In this document: positions 43,315-52,276 of the stretch, piece after piece
Layout: each line of letters starts with the position of its first letter
Numbering within the stretch: the stretch's first letter is position 1
Assembly (NCBI GenBank): GCA_019747875.1
Contig: JAIEQI010000048.1
Span: 1-64,000, forward strand
From: Candidatus Obscuribacterales bacterium
GTDB taxonomy: Bacteria; Cyanobacteriota; Vampirovibrionia; Obscuribacterales; Obscuribacteraceae
Direction of reading: 5' to 3'
DNA length: 64,000 nucleotides
Program-made: the position numbers and the translations under genes
Notes under the pieces: model-generated
What the model was told of the DNA's origin: nothing
Databases searched by the model: none
Seen by the model: the letters and a program-made list of their open reading frames with translations, nothing else

Positions 43315-45670
43315 TCTGCAGCACGAGGGGATCTGAGGCAAATCCGATGACCTTCCCGTCTTCGTCGAGTGCAAAGCCGCGCAGCTCGTAATAGGCTTTC
43401 ATTGGAAAATCTTTCTTTGAGAGTAGCACTTCAAGACTGCTGCCAGATGACTTAAAACTCTTTGCTGTTTCTTTTGAAAGCTCTTTATCTCTCATAGTTC
43501 CTGTGTAATGCTCGAACCAAGAATTTGGTTTTGAAAGTTCCATGACTACGCTTTTGCAACCTGGTATTTTGGATGCATCGAATATGGCGCTGAACGGTTC
43601 GCTCACCGGCCGGTTGATACCATCAACACCCTCTCCCAGTCCTCCTCCTGGCTTTATTTCAAATTTTGGAACTAATGTCTCGCCGCTAACAAAACGAGCG
43701 CTCTGGAAACTGACCTTATCTTTGTTGAGCTGGAGCGATGGAATTTGTAGTCTAATTCGATCGATGTTTTGGCAAGCAAGCCATGATTTATGTTCAGATA
43801 CTGCGAACCAGTATTTATGCTCTTCACCGTCAGCTATTAGTGGCATGTAGAGCCTTCTTGCAGTATCGCTAAAATTCGGGAAATTGCCTCCGCACCATGA
43901 CATTATTATCGGCATTTTTTCTGGAACCGCATTCTTTTCCACTTTTAACTTCAGAACTAAAAAGTCAACCGAACTCGAGTCAATATTTAGAGGCGGTGAT
44001 TCAATTGTCAAATAACCGTCTGACATTCCGGTCAGCCCACCATTAATTGGAGTGAGATCGAATGTCTTGTCGAACGGAGCCGCTGGCGCAATGCTGATCT
44101 GGGCGAATTTTTTCTTTTCCATGTCCCAGAAAAGCACTTTCCGCTTATCCTTGCCCGTGCCTGCCAATCTCCGAAGACGCGATATTGAAATGAGATCTGG
44201 ATCTCCGTAAGTTGCAGGCTCGAAATTAATAACACGATCCATCAAGGGTGGATCGGAGAGCGGCTTTGAAAGTAAAACCGACAACATGGCACCATTGTAT
44301 ATTAGGTGGGCTCCAGCCAACCTGTGTGGGACATTGAGTACAATCACTTTTTCTGCGTTCTTGCTTTCGTCGGCTACCGCTTCGCGAAAACTCCTGACCT
44401 GGCTGCCTGCATGTGCCCATGGAATGTTGTTTCGCATGGTGATGACACCGAATACGGCGAGCCAAAGTCCTATTAGCAGAAAGGCAACGCGGGCTCCCCA
44501 AACGTATTTTTTTTGCTTCCGCTCATGTTCCCCGATTTCCCACAAAGGCGATAATAAGAAGGCGAAGAGGAGGCTCAATCCTGCCGTAGCAAAATAGGCG
44601 AATCGGCTGCACATGAGAGAATCGGTGATATTGAAGACCTGATAGGTTGGCAGAAGGGCAAGTATGGTCCAGGCGACAGCAAAGAATATTAGCCTTAATT
44701 GCGCTCTTGCTCGGTGTAGAAATACAAATCGCAGAAGCAACAGTACGGCGCTGAATTTATAAAGATTGAGTACGAATTTGTGCAGCCGCTCAGCCGGTGG
44801 GATTGCTTCGAGATTGAACGGAAAGAAGAGTTTACTCAAAGAAGAGAGTCTGCTGGAAAGCGAATTCGTCAATGAGTCACCGATCGAGCCGCCGTAACCA
44901 CCTTGCAGAGTCCCTAGCGCCAGAAAACGAACGCCAAGGTAGGCTGCCAGTGTAGCGAAGTACCATCTGCTTTCCCAAAATGCTGTTTTGACACGGTCAG
45001 TGAATTTTGAGTGCGTCCCAAAGAAAAATTCATGGAGCACTATAAGTGGTGGCAAGATGACTGCCATTTCTTTTGAAATTAGACTGATCACGAAGCACAT
45101 AAGACTTCCTGAGAAGAAAGCAATGCCTCTTGTTTCGCGATAGCGCAGATATAGGTAGAAAGCCGCCAAATTGAAAGCGAGGCAGACGCTGTCTACCCGG
45201 CCGATTATCCAGCTTACGACCTCTGTATGGAGCGGGGATAGGGAAAAGAAAAGCGCCGCCGCCATCGAGCCCGCGAATTGCTGTTGTGGCAAAAGTCCGT
45301 TGGTTAGCCGTCTGGCGATGAAAAACAACAAGAGACTGCAGGCGATTTGGTAAATAAGGTTACTTACATGAAAGACACAGGAATTCCCCTGCCCGATGGC
45401 GTAATCCAGGGCGAGTGTCAGAGAAATGAAGGGTCTGTAGAATTGCGTCCCCCAGGCATGCATCCAGTTGCCTGTGAAATTTTCGAGGAGTTTTTCAGGG
45501 TGACCAGCGAACACATCAGCTAGAAAGGCAACGTGCACGAAGTCGTCCGCCAGGAAATAAGCACTTAGTGACCGGCTGTAACAAACAACATTTGTCACAA
45601 TAATGACAAGAACCGCCACAATAGCGGACAGATTTCGTATTTGCTTTGCAGAATTGTGAATGTGTGCCAT
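43307..45670 (-). CDS. GT-C-type polytopic membrane protein, paralogue 2
   Basis: 787 aa. First helix (about 13-32), then YFLADDFVHV with the acidic pair D42, D43, FYRPFISLTLALDY, and VVSWIIGRVDSVCLAFNLA: the same landmarks in the same order as 31575-34265. About ten helices extend to residue 410, followed by an extracytoplasmic beta-rich part of 370 residues. By fold it is a lipid-linked-sugar transferase of the GT-C type; substrate unknown. It lies 25 bp upstream of a Ser/Thr kinase gene, so signalling and envelope glycosylation may be linked. No clear ribosome site ahead of the ATG. Confidence 0.7.
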   Translation of the reverse strand: MAHIHNSAKQIRNLSAIVAVLVIIVTNVVCYSRSLSAYFLADDFVHVAFLADVFAGHPEKLLENFTGNWMHAWGTQFYRPFISLTLALDYAIGQGNSCVFHVSNLIYQIACSLLLFFIARRLTNGLLPQQQFAGSMAAALFFSLSPLHTEVVSWIIGRVDSVCLAFNLAAFYLYLRYRETRGIAFFSGSLMCFVISLISKEMAVILPPLIVLHEFFFGTHSKFTDRVKTAFWESRWYFATLAAYLGVRFLALGTLQGGYGGSIGDSLTNSLSSRLSSLSKLFFPFNLEAIPPAERLHKFVLNLYKFSAVLLLLRFVFLHRARAQLRLIFFAVAWTILALLPTYQVFNITDSLMCSRFAYFATAGLSLLFAFLLSPLWEIGEHERKQKKYVWGARVAFLLIGLWLAVFGVITMRNNIPWAHAGSQVRSFREAVADESKNAEKVIVLNVPHRLAGAHLIYNGAMLSVLLSKPLSDPPLMDRVINFEPATYGDPDLISISRLRRLAGTGKDKRKVLFWDMEKKKFAQISIAPAAPFDKTFDLTPINGGLTGMSDGYLTIESPPLNIDSSSVDFLVLKLKVEKNAVPEKMPIIMSWCGGNFPNFSDTARRLYMPLIADGEEHKYWFAVSEHKSWLACQNIDRIRLQIPSLQLNKDKVSFQSARFVSGETLVPKFEIKPGGGLGEGVDGINRPVSEPFSAIFDASKIPGCKSVVMELSKPNSWFEHYTGTMRDKELSKETAKSFKSSGSSLEVLLSKKDFPMKAYYELRGFALDEDGKVIGFASDPLVLQID

Positions 45671-45893
45671 TAAGAGTCGGACTCAGACGACTCGCAACCC
45701 TCAGCCTGCGAAGGTTACGGGGAACTATTTTTCATGTGTGTAGTCATTTTACGTTGATAAAGTGAATTGATCAGTAGTAAGATGACAATAGGAAGGCTCT
45801 AAATGATTAGCCTTAGCTCACGAGAAAGGGAGCTCCTCATTATATTAAGGGGAAGGCGCACAGACTAGAAGCCAACTTTAACGACGGAAATTC

Positions 45894-47423
45894 ATGATTT
45901 TAGAAACGAAACGCGCTATGAAATGTGACAAGACTCCCAACACTGATAATCTTCAAAATGGCTTGAATCAGCAAGCCCCTGCAATGGAGCATAAGCAGAT
46001 TAAGGAATCAGCAAAATCGCTATTCAAATTTCCAGACGGGTTCCTCTGGGGAGTTGCCACGTCTCACTTTCAGGTCGAAGGTCACAAAGGCGAAATTCAA
46101 GCCCGCATGTCTGACTGGGCTCGATGGACGACTGAGGAAGGGCGTATCTTAGACAAATCCACGGCTGATCAAGCCTGCGAGTTTTTCGAGCGTTACGCAC
46201 AGGATATTGAGCTTTGTGAACAGCTCAATCTGAACAGTTTCCGCTTGAGCTTAAACTGGCCCGCTATGTGTCCGGGACCAAACCATGAATATCGGTCGGA
46301 CGACCCGACCTTGCAAGTCTATCGCGACATGCTCAAGATGTTGAAAGAGAAGGGCTTTAAGACATTCGTCACGCTTTTCCATTTTTGTCTTCCAAATTGG
46401 TTGGCGGAAATCGGCGGATGGAACAATGAAGTCACCGTCATGGAGTTTGAGAAATTCTCTGCATTTGTCGCCAAAGAGTTGGGCGAATACGTTGACTTCT
46501 GGATCACGATTAATGAGCCTCTGGTGTACGTTTTCCAGGGCTACATTTCAGGCGATTGGCCTCCAGGCTATAAGCAAAATTTCACAGGTGGTTTCAATTG
46601 CACGCGTAATCTACTGATTGGACATGCGCGTTCTTATCATGCTATCCATGCCGCCCAGCCGAATGCAAAAGTAAGTATTACGCACCATTGGATGAGCTTC
46701 GCGCCCAAGAACAGGTTCAGTCCACTGGACCAGTTGGTTCGTTATATGCGCGATTCGGTATTCAATCACTGCTTTATGGACGCAATGCAAACAGGGCGGT
46801 TGAAATTTCCCTGGCCTGCGATGTTGGATTCGGGGTTGCGCAGCCTTGCTGGCGAGGTTCCTGGACTTAAAGACACGATGGATTACATCGGTATCAACTA
46901 TTACACGAGACAATTCTGCGAGTTCGAGTACAAATGGCCTGCCGAGTTGTTTGGTTGCAAGTCTGATCTTGTAGAAAACGAAATCTCTGATTTGGGCTGG
47001 GAGACTTATCCGCAGGGGCTCTATGACTTGCTCGTGAGAGATCTCAAACGATATCGCTATGACGGTAAAGGAAACCTTCGGGAAATCTACATCACCGAGA
47101 ACGGGCATGCCAACATCTATGAAGCAGACCTAACTGATGGTGACTGGTCTTTGGAAGATACAGGACGTGTGAAGTATTTGGTTTCGCACTTGAATTCGCT
47201 TTATCGTGCCATTACAGATGGTGCTAATGTGAAGGGCTACCTGCACTGGTCCTTGCTTGATAACTTTGAATGGGCGGAAGGGTTGCGGGCGCGCTTCGGA
47301 CTTGTGCGCGTCAGCTATCCGACATTGAAGCGAACCCTGCGCCGCAGCGCGCATATTTACAAACAAATTGCAGAGAAGAACGCGCTGGTTCAACAGAATC
47401 TTTCGCGAATCCCCATCGAGTAA
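45894..47423 (+). CDS. Glycoside hydrolase family 1 (beta-glucosidase-like)
   Basis: 509 aa. Family 1 landmarks: FPDGFLWGVATSHFQVEG (46-63), NSFRLSLNWP, the acid/base Glu208 in ITINEP, GINYYTR (333-339), the nucleophile Glu402 in ITENG, and HWSLLDNFEWAEG near the C-terminus. It should hydrolyse beta-glucosides or beta-galactosides by the retaining mechanism. No signal peptide, so intracellular. A 44-residue N-terminal extension precedes the domain and translation could start later (ATG at 45984). The stop codon is the first base triplet of a REP-like repeat, so the last residues may have been altered by its arrival, but all core elements are intact. Confidence 0.92.
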   Translation: MILETKRAMKCDKTPNTDNLQNGLNQQAPAMEHKQIKESAKSLFKFPDGFLWGVATSHFQVEGHKGEIQARMSDWARWTTEEGRILDKSTADQACEFFERYAQDIELCEQLNLNSFRLSLNWPAMCPGPNHEYRSDDPTLQVYRDMLKMLKEKGFKTFVTLFHFCLPNWLAEIGGWNNEVTVMEFEKFSAFVAKELGEYVDFWITINEPLVYVFQGYISGDWPPGYKQNFTGGFNCTRNLLIGHARSYHAIHAAQPNAKVSITHHWMSFAPKNRFSPLDQLVRYMRDSVFNHCFMDAMQTGRLKFPWPAMLDSGLRSLAGEVPGLKDTMDYIGINYYTRQFCEFEYKWPAELFGCKSDLVENEISDLGWETYPQGLYDLLVRDLKRYRYDGKGNLREIYITENGHANIYEADLTDGDWSLEDTGRVKYLVSHLNSLYRAITDGANVKGYLHWSLLDNFEWAEGLRARFGLVRVSYPTLKRTLRRSAHIYKQIAEKNALVQQNLSRIPIE

Positions 47424-47895
47424 GCGCGAAGCGCGTTGCAGCTAGGTATCGCTTGCAGTATGGAGCGCGGACGTCCCGTCCGCCCATAAGCGCGAAGCGC
47501 GTTGCAGCTGGGTATCGCTTGCAGTATGGAGCGCGGACGTCCCGTCCGCCCATAAGCGCGAAGCGCGTTGCAGCTGGGTATTCGGAGTTTCGCAAGAGGT
47601 AGAGTCTCCCTAAAGCTGTGGCGTAGATAGTCGATTTTGCCCATGGGCGGACAAGATGATGCTGTTGGCGATCTCATCTCAGCTTGGTCTAGTGCAGATT
47701 TTTGCAGCTAGTATGGAGCGCGGACATCTTGTCCGCCCATAAGCGCGAAGCGCGTTGCAGCTACGCATTCGGAGTTTCGCAAGAGGTAGAGTCTCCCTAA
47801 AGCTGTAGCGTAGATAGTAGAATCTGCCTATGGGCGGACGGGACTTCCGCGCTCTTACATGAGATCGCCAACAGCATCAAGATGTCCGCGCTCAA
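47421..47895. repeat. Nest of REP-like repeats
   Basis: A unit beginning TAAGCGCGAAGCGCGTTGCA and ending in GCGGACG-TCC-CGTCCGCCC occurs at 47421 and 47487, exactly 66 bp apart; its start recurs at 47553 and 47740. Each unit has two hairpins (CGCG-AAG-CGCG, and GCGGACG/CGTCCGC). A second block (ATTCGGAGTTTCGCAAGAGG onward) occurs at about 47579 and 47769. Degenerate inverted copies continue to 47895. GATGCTGTTGGCGATCTCAT (47658-47677) is exactly inverted at 47859-47878. Non-coding. Confidence 0.85.
47643..47740. mobile_element. MITE-like element with 16-bp terminal inverted repeats
   Basis: ATGGGCGGACAAGATG (47643-47658) is the exact inverse complement of CATCTTGTCCGCCCAT (47725-47740), bounding 98 bp without coding capacity. 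It could be a miniature element mobilised by an enzyme encoded elsewhere, or a product of recombination between neighbouring REP units. No clear target-site duplication was identified. Confidence 0.45.
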
Positions 47896-48040
47896 TACAG
47901 CTGCAAACCTACTCCTTCCTGACCATATCGGACAGACTTGTCGCATTGCCTTTCTGCTGTTGACATGCTGAAGCCCGCCGTATTTCGGTCGATCTTTTTC
48001 TGGTGCTGTAGAATATGCCTTGTGGGCTTTCTGGTGACTT

Positions 48041-50167
48041 ATGGCACGAAATCAGCGTTTTACGTTCTATTCGCTTTTGCTCGTCCTGTCTGTTCTTGTC
48101 GGACTATTTGCAGGTGATCCGTTCGTCTTTGATGCCGCAAGGTACCTGAACATTTCAAGGGTGCAAAGCACAAAAATCACAGCCTCAGCTGCACATGCGC
48201 AAGATGATGAGGCTCCTGTTTATGTTCACGCGAATCTGATTGCCAATTGCAAAAAGATTGTGCCCGGCAAGGCATTTCGGCTCGGTGTGGAACTGAATAT
48301 GGAACCTGGCTGGCATACTTATTACAAGCACAGCGGTGATGCTGGGATGCCAACCAAGATTGAATGGCAGTTGCCCGAAGGCTTCAAGGTCTCCGAGTTG
48401 AAATGGGAGAAGCCTCATAAGTTCAACGATTCGGGCATCGTAACTTTCGGCTATGCCGACTACTGTTTGATTTCCGCTGAGGTACAGCCGCCGGCTACTT
48501 TAAAGGAAGGCGACAAGGTTGACATCAAAGCCAAAGTTAAGTGGTTATCGTGCAAGGATATTTGTGTTCCAGGCAACGCAATGGTGCAGCTATCATTGCC
48601 TGTTGCAGCTGCTGGAAGTGCTTTTGAGGCTGAGAACGAAAGCAAGTTTGCAAAATCGAACTTTGATGGACCTACCGATGGCATCAAAGAGGATGACAGT
48701 CACGGCGCAACAAAGTCAGAGGCCGGTGGACCGGGGGCAGGTCCCGGTAGTGGCGAGAAAAACGCTGCTGGGAGCGGCGGAGATGTCGCAAACGCAAATG
48801 GATCAAGCACTGCCGCCGGTACTGAATCTGCGACAACGACGGGCAGCGATATTCTGTCGGCCGAGTACAACATAGCCGGTGGCGGTGAAAGCAAGTCCGG
48901 CCTGCTGGCGTATTTAGGATTCGCATTTATTGGCGGCTTCATCTTGAACTTTATGCCTTGTGTGCTTCCCGTCATTTCGATCAAAATATTCAGTTTGATT
49001 CAGCAGGCAGGAGAAGATCCCAAAAGAGTTTTCCAGCACGGCATCACGTTCATGATGGGAATTCTTCTCTCGTTCTTAAGTCTTGGCGGGTTGGTCATAG
49101 CCATTCAAGGCGCGGGGCAAAAGATTGGATGGGGCTTCCAATTCCAATATCCGGTATTCGTTTTTGCGATGGCCTGTATTGTTACTCTCTTTGCGCTATC
49201 TATGTTTGGGGTGTTCCTTGTTAACGTAACTGCCGGGCAACAGCAAATCGATAAGCTTGCTAGCTCAGAAGGATTGAGTGGCACCTTTTTTAAGGGCGTA
49301 TTAGCCACTGTCTTGTCGACTCCGTGTACGGCTCCGTTTCTTGGGACGGCGTTGGGCTTTGCCTTCGCTCAACCCTGGTGGGAGATCTTGACTGTATTTT
49401 TTGTGATTGGTCTTGGTATGAGTTCACCGTACTTGGTGCTGGCTTTGCGCCCCGATTGGATGAAGTTCCTGCCGAAGCCGGGAACATGGATGGAGCGCTT
49501 CAAAGAGTCCATGGGCTTCTTGCTTATCGCTACATCCGTTTGGCTGGTATGGGTGCTGGCAAACCAGGTCGGTATAGATGCCGGAATGGCAGCCGTCGGC
49601 TTCCTTGTTTGTTTGTCTTTGGCTGCATGGATAGTGGGAAGCTTTCTCGACCTCACTTCGACTACCAAACGAAGAGTGATTGTGTGGACCATCTCGTTGT
49701 TAACAGTAGGCGCCGGGTATTTTGCGTTCCTACAACCATTTCCTGCCCTGTTGTCCAGCACTCCTGCTGTGGCGAAAGCATCAACTAACAGGGATGATGG
49801 CGAGATCAAGTGGGTTAACTTCTCGCTGGCAGAATTAGACAAACAGTTGAAAGCGGACAAGACTGTTTTTATCGATTTTACTGCCGATTGGTGTTTGACT
49901 TGCAAAGCCAATGAGCAAACTGTGATAAATACCAAACCGGTAATTGAAAAATTCAAAGCACTAAATGTAGTGCCAATGAAGGCTGACTGGACTGCTCAGG
50001 ATCCTGAGATATTCAAGCTTCTGCAAAAGTTCGGGCGATCAGGTGTTCCTGCATATGTGATTTATCCTGCGGGAAAACCGACGCAGCCAAACTTGTTGCC
50101 GGAGGTGATCAGTCAATCCATTGTGATCGACGGACTTGATAAAGCCGGGCCGAGCAAAGTTCAGTAA
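48041..50167 (+). CDS. dsbD: Thiol:disulfide interchange protein DsbD
   Basis: 708 aa with the DsbD order. A signal/anchor helix (about 8-24) leads to a periplasmic N-terminal domain (about 55-195) with WLSCKDICVPG, then a Gly/Ala/Ser-rich linker (about 215-270). An eight-helix membrane domain carries the Cys pair FMPCVLPV and STPCTAPFLG. The C-terminal thioredoxin domain has CLTC at 618-621. It carries electrons from cytoplasmic thioredoxin across the membrane to periplasmic reductases. The unusually long linker and the LSC-x3-C variant in the alpha domain are the only oddities. Start ATG with GGTGA upstream. It partners naturally with the thioredoxin-like protein at 59811. Confidence 0.9.
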   Translation: MARNQRFTFYSLLLVLSVLVGLFAGDPFVFDAARYLNISRVQSTKITASAAHAQDDEAPVYVHANLIANCKKIVPGKAFRLGVELNMEPGWHTYYKHSGDAGMPTKIEWQLPEGFKVSELKWEKPHKFNDSGIVTFGYADYCLISAEVQPPATLKEGDKVDIKAKVKWLSCKDICVPGNAMVQLSLPVAAAGSAFEAENESKFAKSNFDGPTDGIKEDDSHGATKSEAGGPGAGPGSGEKNAAGSGGDVANANGSSTAAGTESATTTGSDILSAEYNIAGGGESKSGLLAYLGFAFIGGFILNFMPCVLPVISIKIFSLIQQAGEDPKRVFQHGITFMMGILLSFLSLGGLVIAIQGAGQKIGWGFQFQYPVFVFAMACIVTLFALSMFGVFLVNVTAGQQQIDKLASSEGLSGTFFKGVLATVLSTPCTAPFLGTALGFAFAQPWWEILTVFFVIGLGMSSPYLVLALRPDWMKFLPKPGTWMERFKESMGFLLIATSVWLVWVLANQVGIDAGMAAVGFLVCLSLAAWIVGSFLDLTSTTKRRVIVWTISLLTVGAGYFAFLQPFPALLSSTPAVAKASTNRDDGEIKWVNFSLAELDKQLKADKTVFIDFTADWCLTCKANEQTVINTKPVIEKFKALNVVPMKADWTAQDPEIFKLLQKFGRSGVPAYVIYPAGKPTQPNLLPEVISQSIVIDGLDKAGPSKVQ

Positions 50168-50198
50168 TCTTGGTTCGGGCAGTTTAGGTAAAAGCGTC

Positions 50199-50660
50199 GT
50201 GGACCCGTGTATTCGAATTGAACCGGCGGTGATTGAGGATGCTGCTCAGATTGCGCATGTCTTGCGTCAATCGATCTGCGAAGCACTGCCTTTTCTCCCG
50301 AAACTCCACACGCCAGATGAAGACTTCGAGTTCGTTCGGGAGAGGCTAATTCCTTCAAATCAAGTGTATGTAGCACGAATGTCTGATGGCACTATTGTGG
50401 GTTACATTGCTTTTGATGATAATTGGATCAATCATTTGTATTTGCTGATGCGATGCACACGAGCGGGCATTGGCACGCAGTTGTTGAATATCGCGAAGTC
50501 GCAGCGATCGCATCTTAAATTGTGGTGCTTTCAAAAGAACGAGAGCGCAAGGCGCTTTTACGAAAAGCATGGATTCATCATAAGCAAAGAAACGGATGGA
50601 TCTGGCAATGAAGAGAAGGAGCCTGATGTCCTCTACGAATGGACCACCGCAGACCCCTAG
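50199..50660 (+). CDS. GNAT family N-acetyltransferase
   Basis: 153 aa from the GTG at 50199 (MDPCIRIEPAVIEDAAQIAHV), 31 bp after dsbD; a TTG at 50136 inside dsbD is an alternative. GNAT landmarks: a first strand and helix (IRIEPAVIEDAAQIAHVLRQ), VGYIAFDDNWINHLYL, the acetyl-CoA loop RAGIGTQLL (motif A, slightly shortened), and NESARRFYEKHGF near the C-terminus (motif B). The acceptor substrate is unknown. Probably cotranscribed with dsbD. Confidence 0.85.
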   Translation: MDPCIRIEPAVIEDAAQIAHVLRQSICEALPFLPKLHTPDEDFEFVRERLIPSNQVYVARMSDGTIVGYIAFDDNWINHLYLLMRCTRAGIGTQLLNIAKSQRSHLKLWCFQKNESARRFYEKHGFIISKETDGSGNEEKEPDVLYEWTTADP

Positions 50661-50918
50661 CGTCGCAAGCCCTTGTGCTTTATCGAGCAGCTAAGAGTAG
50701 CTAATATGCTGTATAAGGCATCTGTGGTATGATTAAGGATCGTAGAGTTTGTGCTATTTAACGCATGTAAAAGCCGATAATATGCTTTAAGGAGCATGAA
50801 GTAAGGGTCTGTCGCGCTCAGGGTCTTAGTGAACGTGATGCGGAGCTATTCCGCGCTGCATTCGTGTATCCCGGTTTTACTGCATAACCATTCCGTGCTC
50901 ACAAGTCTGGAAGGAATA
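50661..50918. other. Intergenic region between convergent genes
   Basis: About 260 bp with no gene. It holds AT-rich stretches near 50700-50790 and nothing else that I can interpret before the terminator at 50919. Confidence 0.4.
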
Positions 50919-50950
50919 GGCACTACGAAGGATGCTGCATTCGTAGTGCC
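50919..50950 (-). terminator. Stem-loop after cupin gene
   Basis: GGCACTACGAA (50919-50929) and TTCGTAGTGCC (50940-50950) form a perfect 11-bp stem with a 10-nt loop, 12 bp past the cupin stop. The minus-strand tail TATTCCTTCC is weakly T-rich. Likely terminator, possibly bidirectional. Confidence 0.6.
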
Positions 50951-50962
50951 GTCCTGTCCATA

Positions 50963-51466
50963 CTAGTTATGTGAGCAGCAAGTTCCAGCTGATTTTTCTT
51001 TTGTCCATTCGACTGGTTTCTCGGATTTGATACCATCTTCGAACGACTCTAGATTGAGCGATCCGTCTTTTGCTTGGACGCAGATGTAATAGAGATCTTC
51101 GCTTGAGTTATTTCGCAGGGTGCGGCTGCCGTTTGGGCTGATGCGCACTATTGAACCTTCTTCGACATCGAAGATGTCGCCGTCAATTTGCATTTGTCCT
51201 TTTCCGCCAATAAAGATGTAGGCTTCTTCATTTTCTTTGTGCTGATGATAGAAGGGGACTGCGGCGCCGGCGGGCAATTTGTTCATCGAGATTTGCATTC
51301 CGGTTAGACCGAGAAATTGTTTGACGAACAATTTGCCGGTAACGGTGCGATTCAGCGCCGGCACTTCCAATTTATAGGAATTGAGATCGGACAAAGGTCC
51401 AGTGTGGGCGACGCGGAAATTCTCCCCGCTGTGTGTGCGAATGTCGGCTGTTTGAGTAACTGGCAT
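50963..51466 (-). CDS. Cupin-domain protein
   Basis: 167 aa from the ATG at 51466, preceded by a perfect GGAGGT. The cupin motif 1 is PFYHQHKENEEAYIFIGG, with two His and the Glu that bind metal. Motif 2 (GSIVRISPNGSRTLRNNS) has Arg where the fourth ligand, His, is usual, so metal binding may be altered or lost. The C-terminus ends in TCCSHN, a possible extra metal or redox site. It is divergent from a TetR regulator sharing a compact intergenic region, so it is probably the regulator's target. Likely an enzyme or sensor for a small molecule; substrate unknown. Confidence 0.82.
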   Translation of the reverse strand: MPVTQTADIRTHSGENFRVAHTGPLSDLNSYKLEVPALNRTVTGKLFVKQFLGLTGMQISMNKLPAGAAVPFYHQHKENEEAYIFIGGKGQMQIDGDIFDVEEGSIVRISPNGSRTLRNNSSEDLYYICVQAKDGSLNLESFEDGIKSEKPVEWTKEKSAGTCCSHN

Positions 51467-51541
51467 GGGTTTTACCTCCAAAAAAAGACGCTCTTGAGCT
51501 AGCGCAGGGAGCTAACTCCCCTGGCGGCTCTTTGGGCTAAT

Positions 51542-51570
51542 TTGTATTTCTGTACTAACCAGTATATAAT
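51542..51570 (+). promoter_or_regulatory. Promoter with operator in its spacer (TetR autoregulation)
   Basis: TTGTAT (51542-51547) and a perfect TATAAT (51565-51570) are 17 bp apart. TACT-AACC-AGTA (51553-51564), a short palindrome of the kind bound by TetR-family dimers, fills the end of the spacer. A repressor bound there would block this promoter and probably the divergent cupin promoter. Confidence 0.6.
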
Positions 51571-51588
51571 GAATTCTTGGAGAATCAA

Positions 51589-52203
51589 GTGACTTTTATA
51601 CCGAATGGTACAAAATTAATGAGCCGAGGAAGACCCAGGCAATTCGACAGTGAGAAGGCATTGCATGACGCGATGCTTGTCTTCTGGCGCAACGGTTATC
51701 GCGGTACGTCGGTTGATGATTTGACCAGCGCGCTCGGAATAAATAAACCGAGTCTGTATGCTGCTTTTGGAGATAAAGAAGCGCTATTTTTGCAGGTTGT
51801 CGACCACTATCGAGACAAGATGATGGCGCCGGCTTTGAAAAGATTGGCTGAATGCGAGAATCTGCGCTCGGGATTGTCCGAGTTCTTTGGCGCGATTGGC
51901 GATGTGGTGGTTGAAAACGAAACACCGCCTGGGTGCTTGATTGCCTGCTTGTTGTCGGAAGAATGTTGTGAATCAGCTACGATCAAGGCAAAGTTGGCAG
52001 GACTTATAGAGGGCGCGGACAAGTTCTTTCAAAGAAAATTCGATAATCATCGTAATGAACTCAACCCAGTGCTTTCGCCGGAATCCGCAGCTTTGCTCAT
52101 GGTATCAACTCTTCATGGGCTTTCGATTCGCGCGCGCGCCGGCGGGACTAAAGAGGTTCTCCATGCAGCTGCCAAAGCATTCATTGATGTCGTGCTCGTC
52201 TAG
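51589..52203 (+). CDS. TetR/AcrR family transcriptional regulator
   Basis: 204 aa from the GTG at 51589, with TGGAGA 5 nt upstream; the TTG at 51577 falls at the expected transcription start and is rejected. The N-terminal helix-turn-helix is TSVDDLTSALGINKPSLYAAFGDKEALF, split here as TSVDDLTSALGINK then PSLYAAFGDK. The C-terminal domain has a PPGCLIACLLSEECC stretch, rich in Cys, which could sense thiol-reactive compounds as in NemR-like regulators; this is inference. It probably represses itself and the divergent cupin gene. Confidence 0.9.
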   Translation: MTFIPNGTKLMSRGRPRQFDSEKALHDAMLVFWRNGYRGTSVDDLTSALGINKPSLYAAFGDKEALFLQVVDHYRDKMMAPALKRLAECENLRSGLSEFFGAIGDVVVENETPPGCLIACLLSEECCESATIKAKLAGLIEGADKFFQRKFDNHRNELNPVLSPESAALLMVSTLHGLSIRARAGGTKEVLHAAAKAFIDVVLV

Positions 52204-52276
52204 AACTGTCGCAGATTCGGCACTTTCCACGTTATATTCGATTCTGAGCCCGGGCAAAAGTACGCAGTACAAATTG

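Noticed and set aside
46611..47108. 165-codon minus-strand frame
   Set aside because: It is the shadow of the GH1 gene, whose catalytic motifs are intact on the plus strand.
47421..47618. CRISPR-like array with 66-bp period
   Set aside because: The whole 66-bp unit is repeated including what would be the spacer, there are only two to three units, and no cas genes are nearby. It is a REP-like tandem.
47311..47677. Minus-strand open frames with repeated RYPAATRFALMGGRDVRAP-like text
   Set aside because: These are translations of the non-coding repeat nest. The same peptide text appears wherever the repeat occurs, with no ribosome site.
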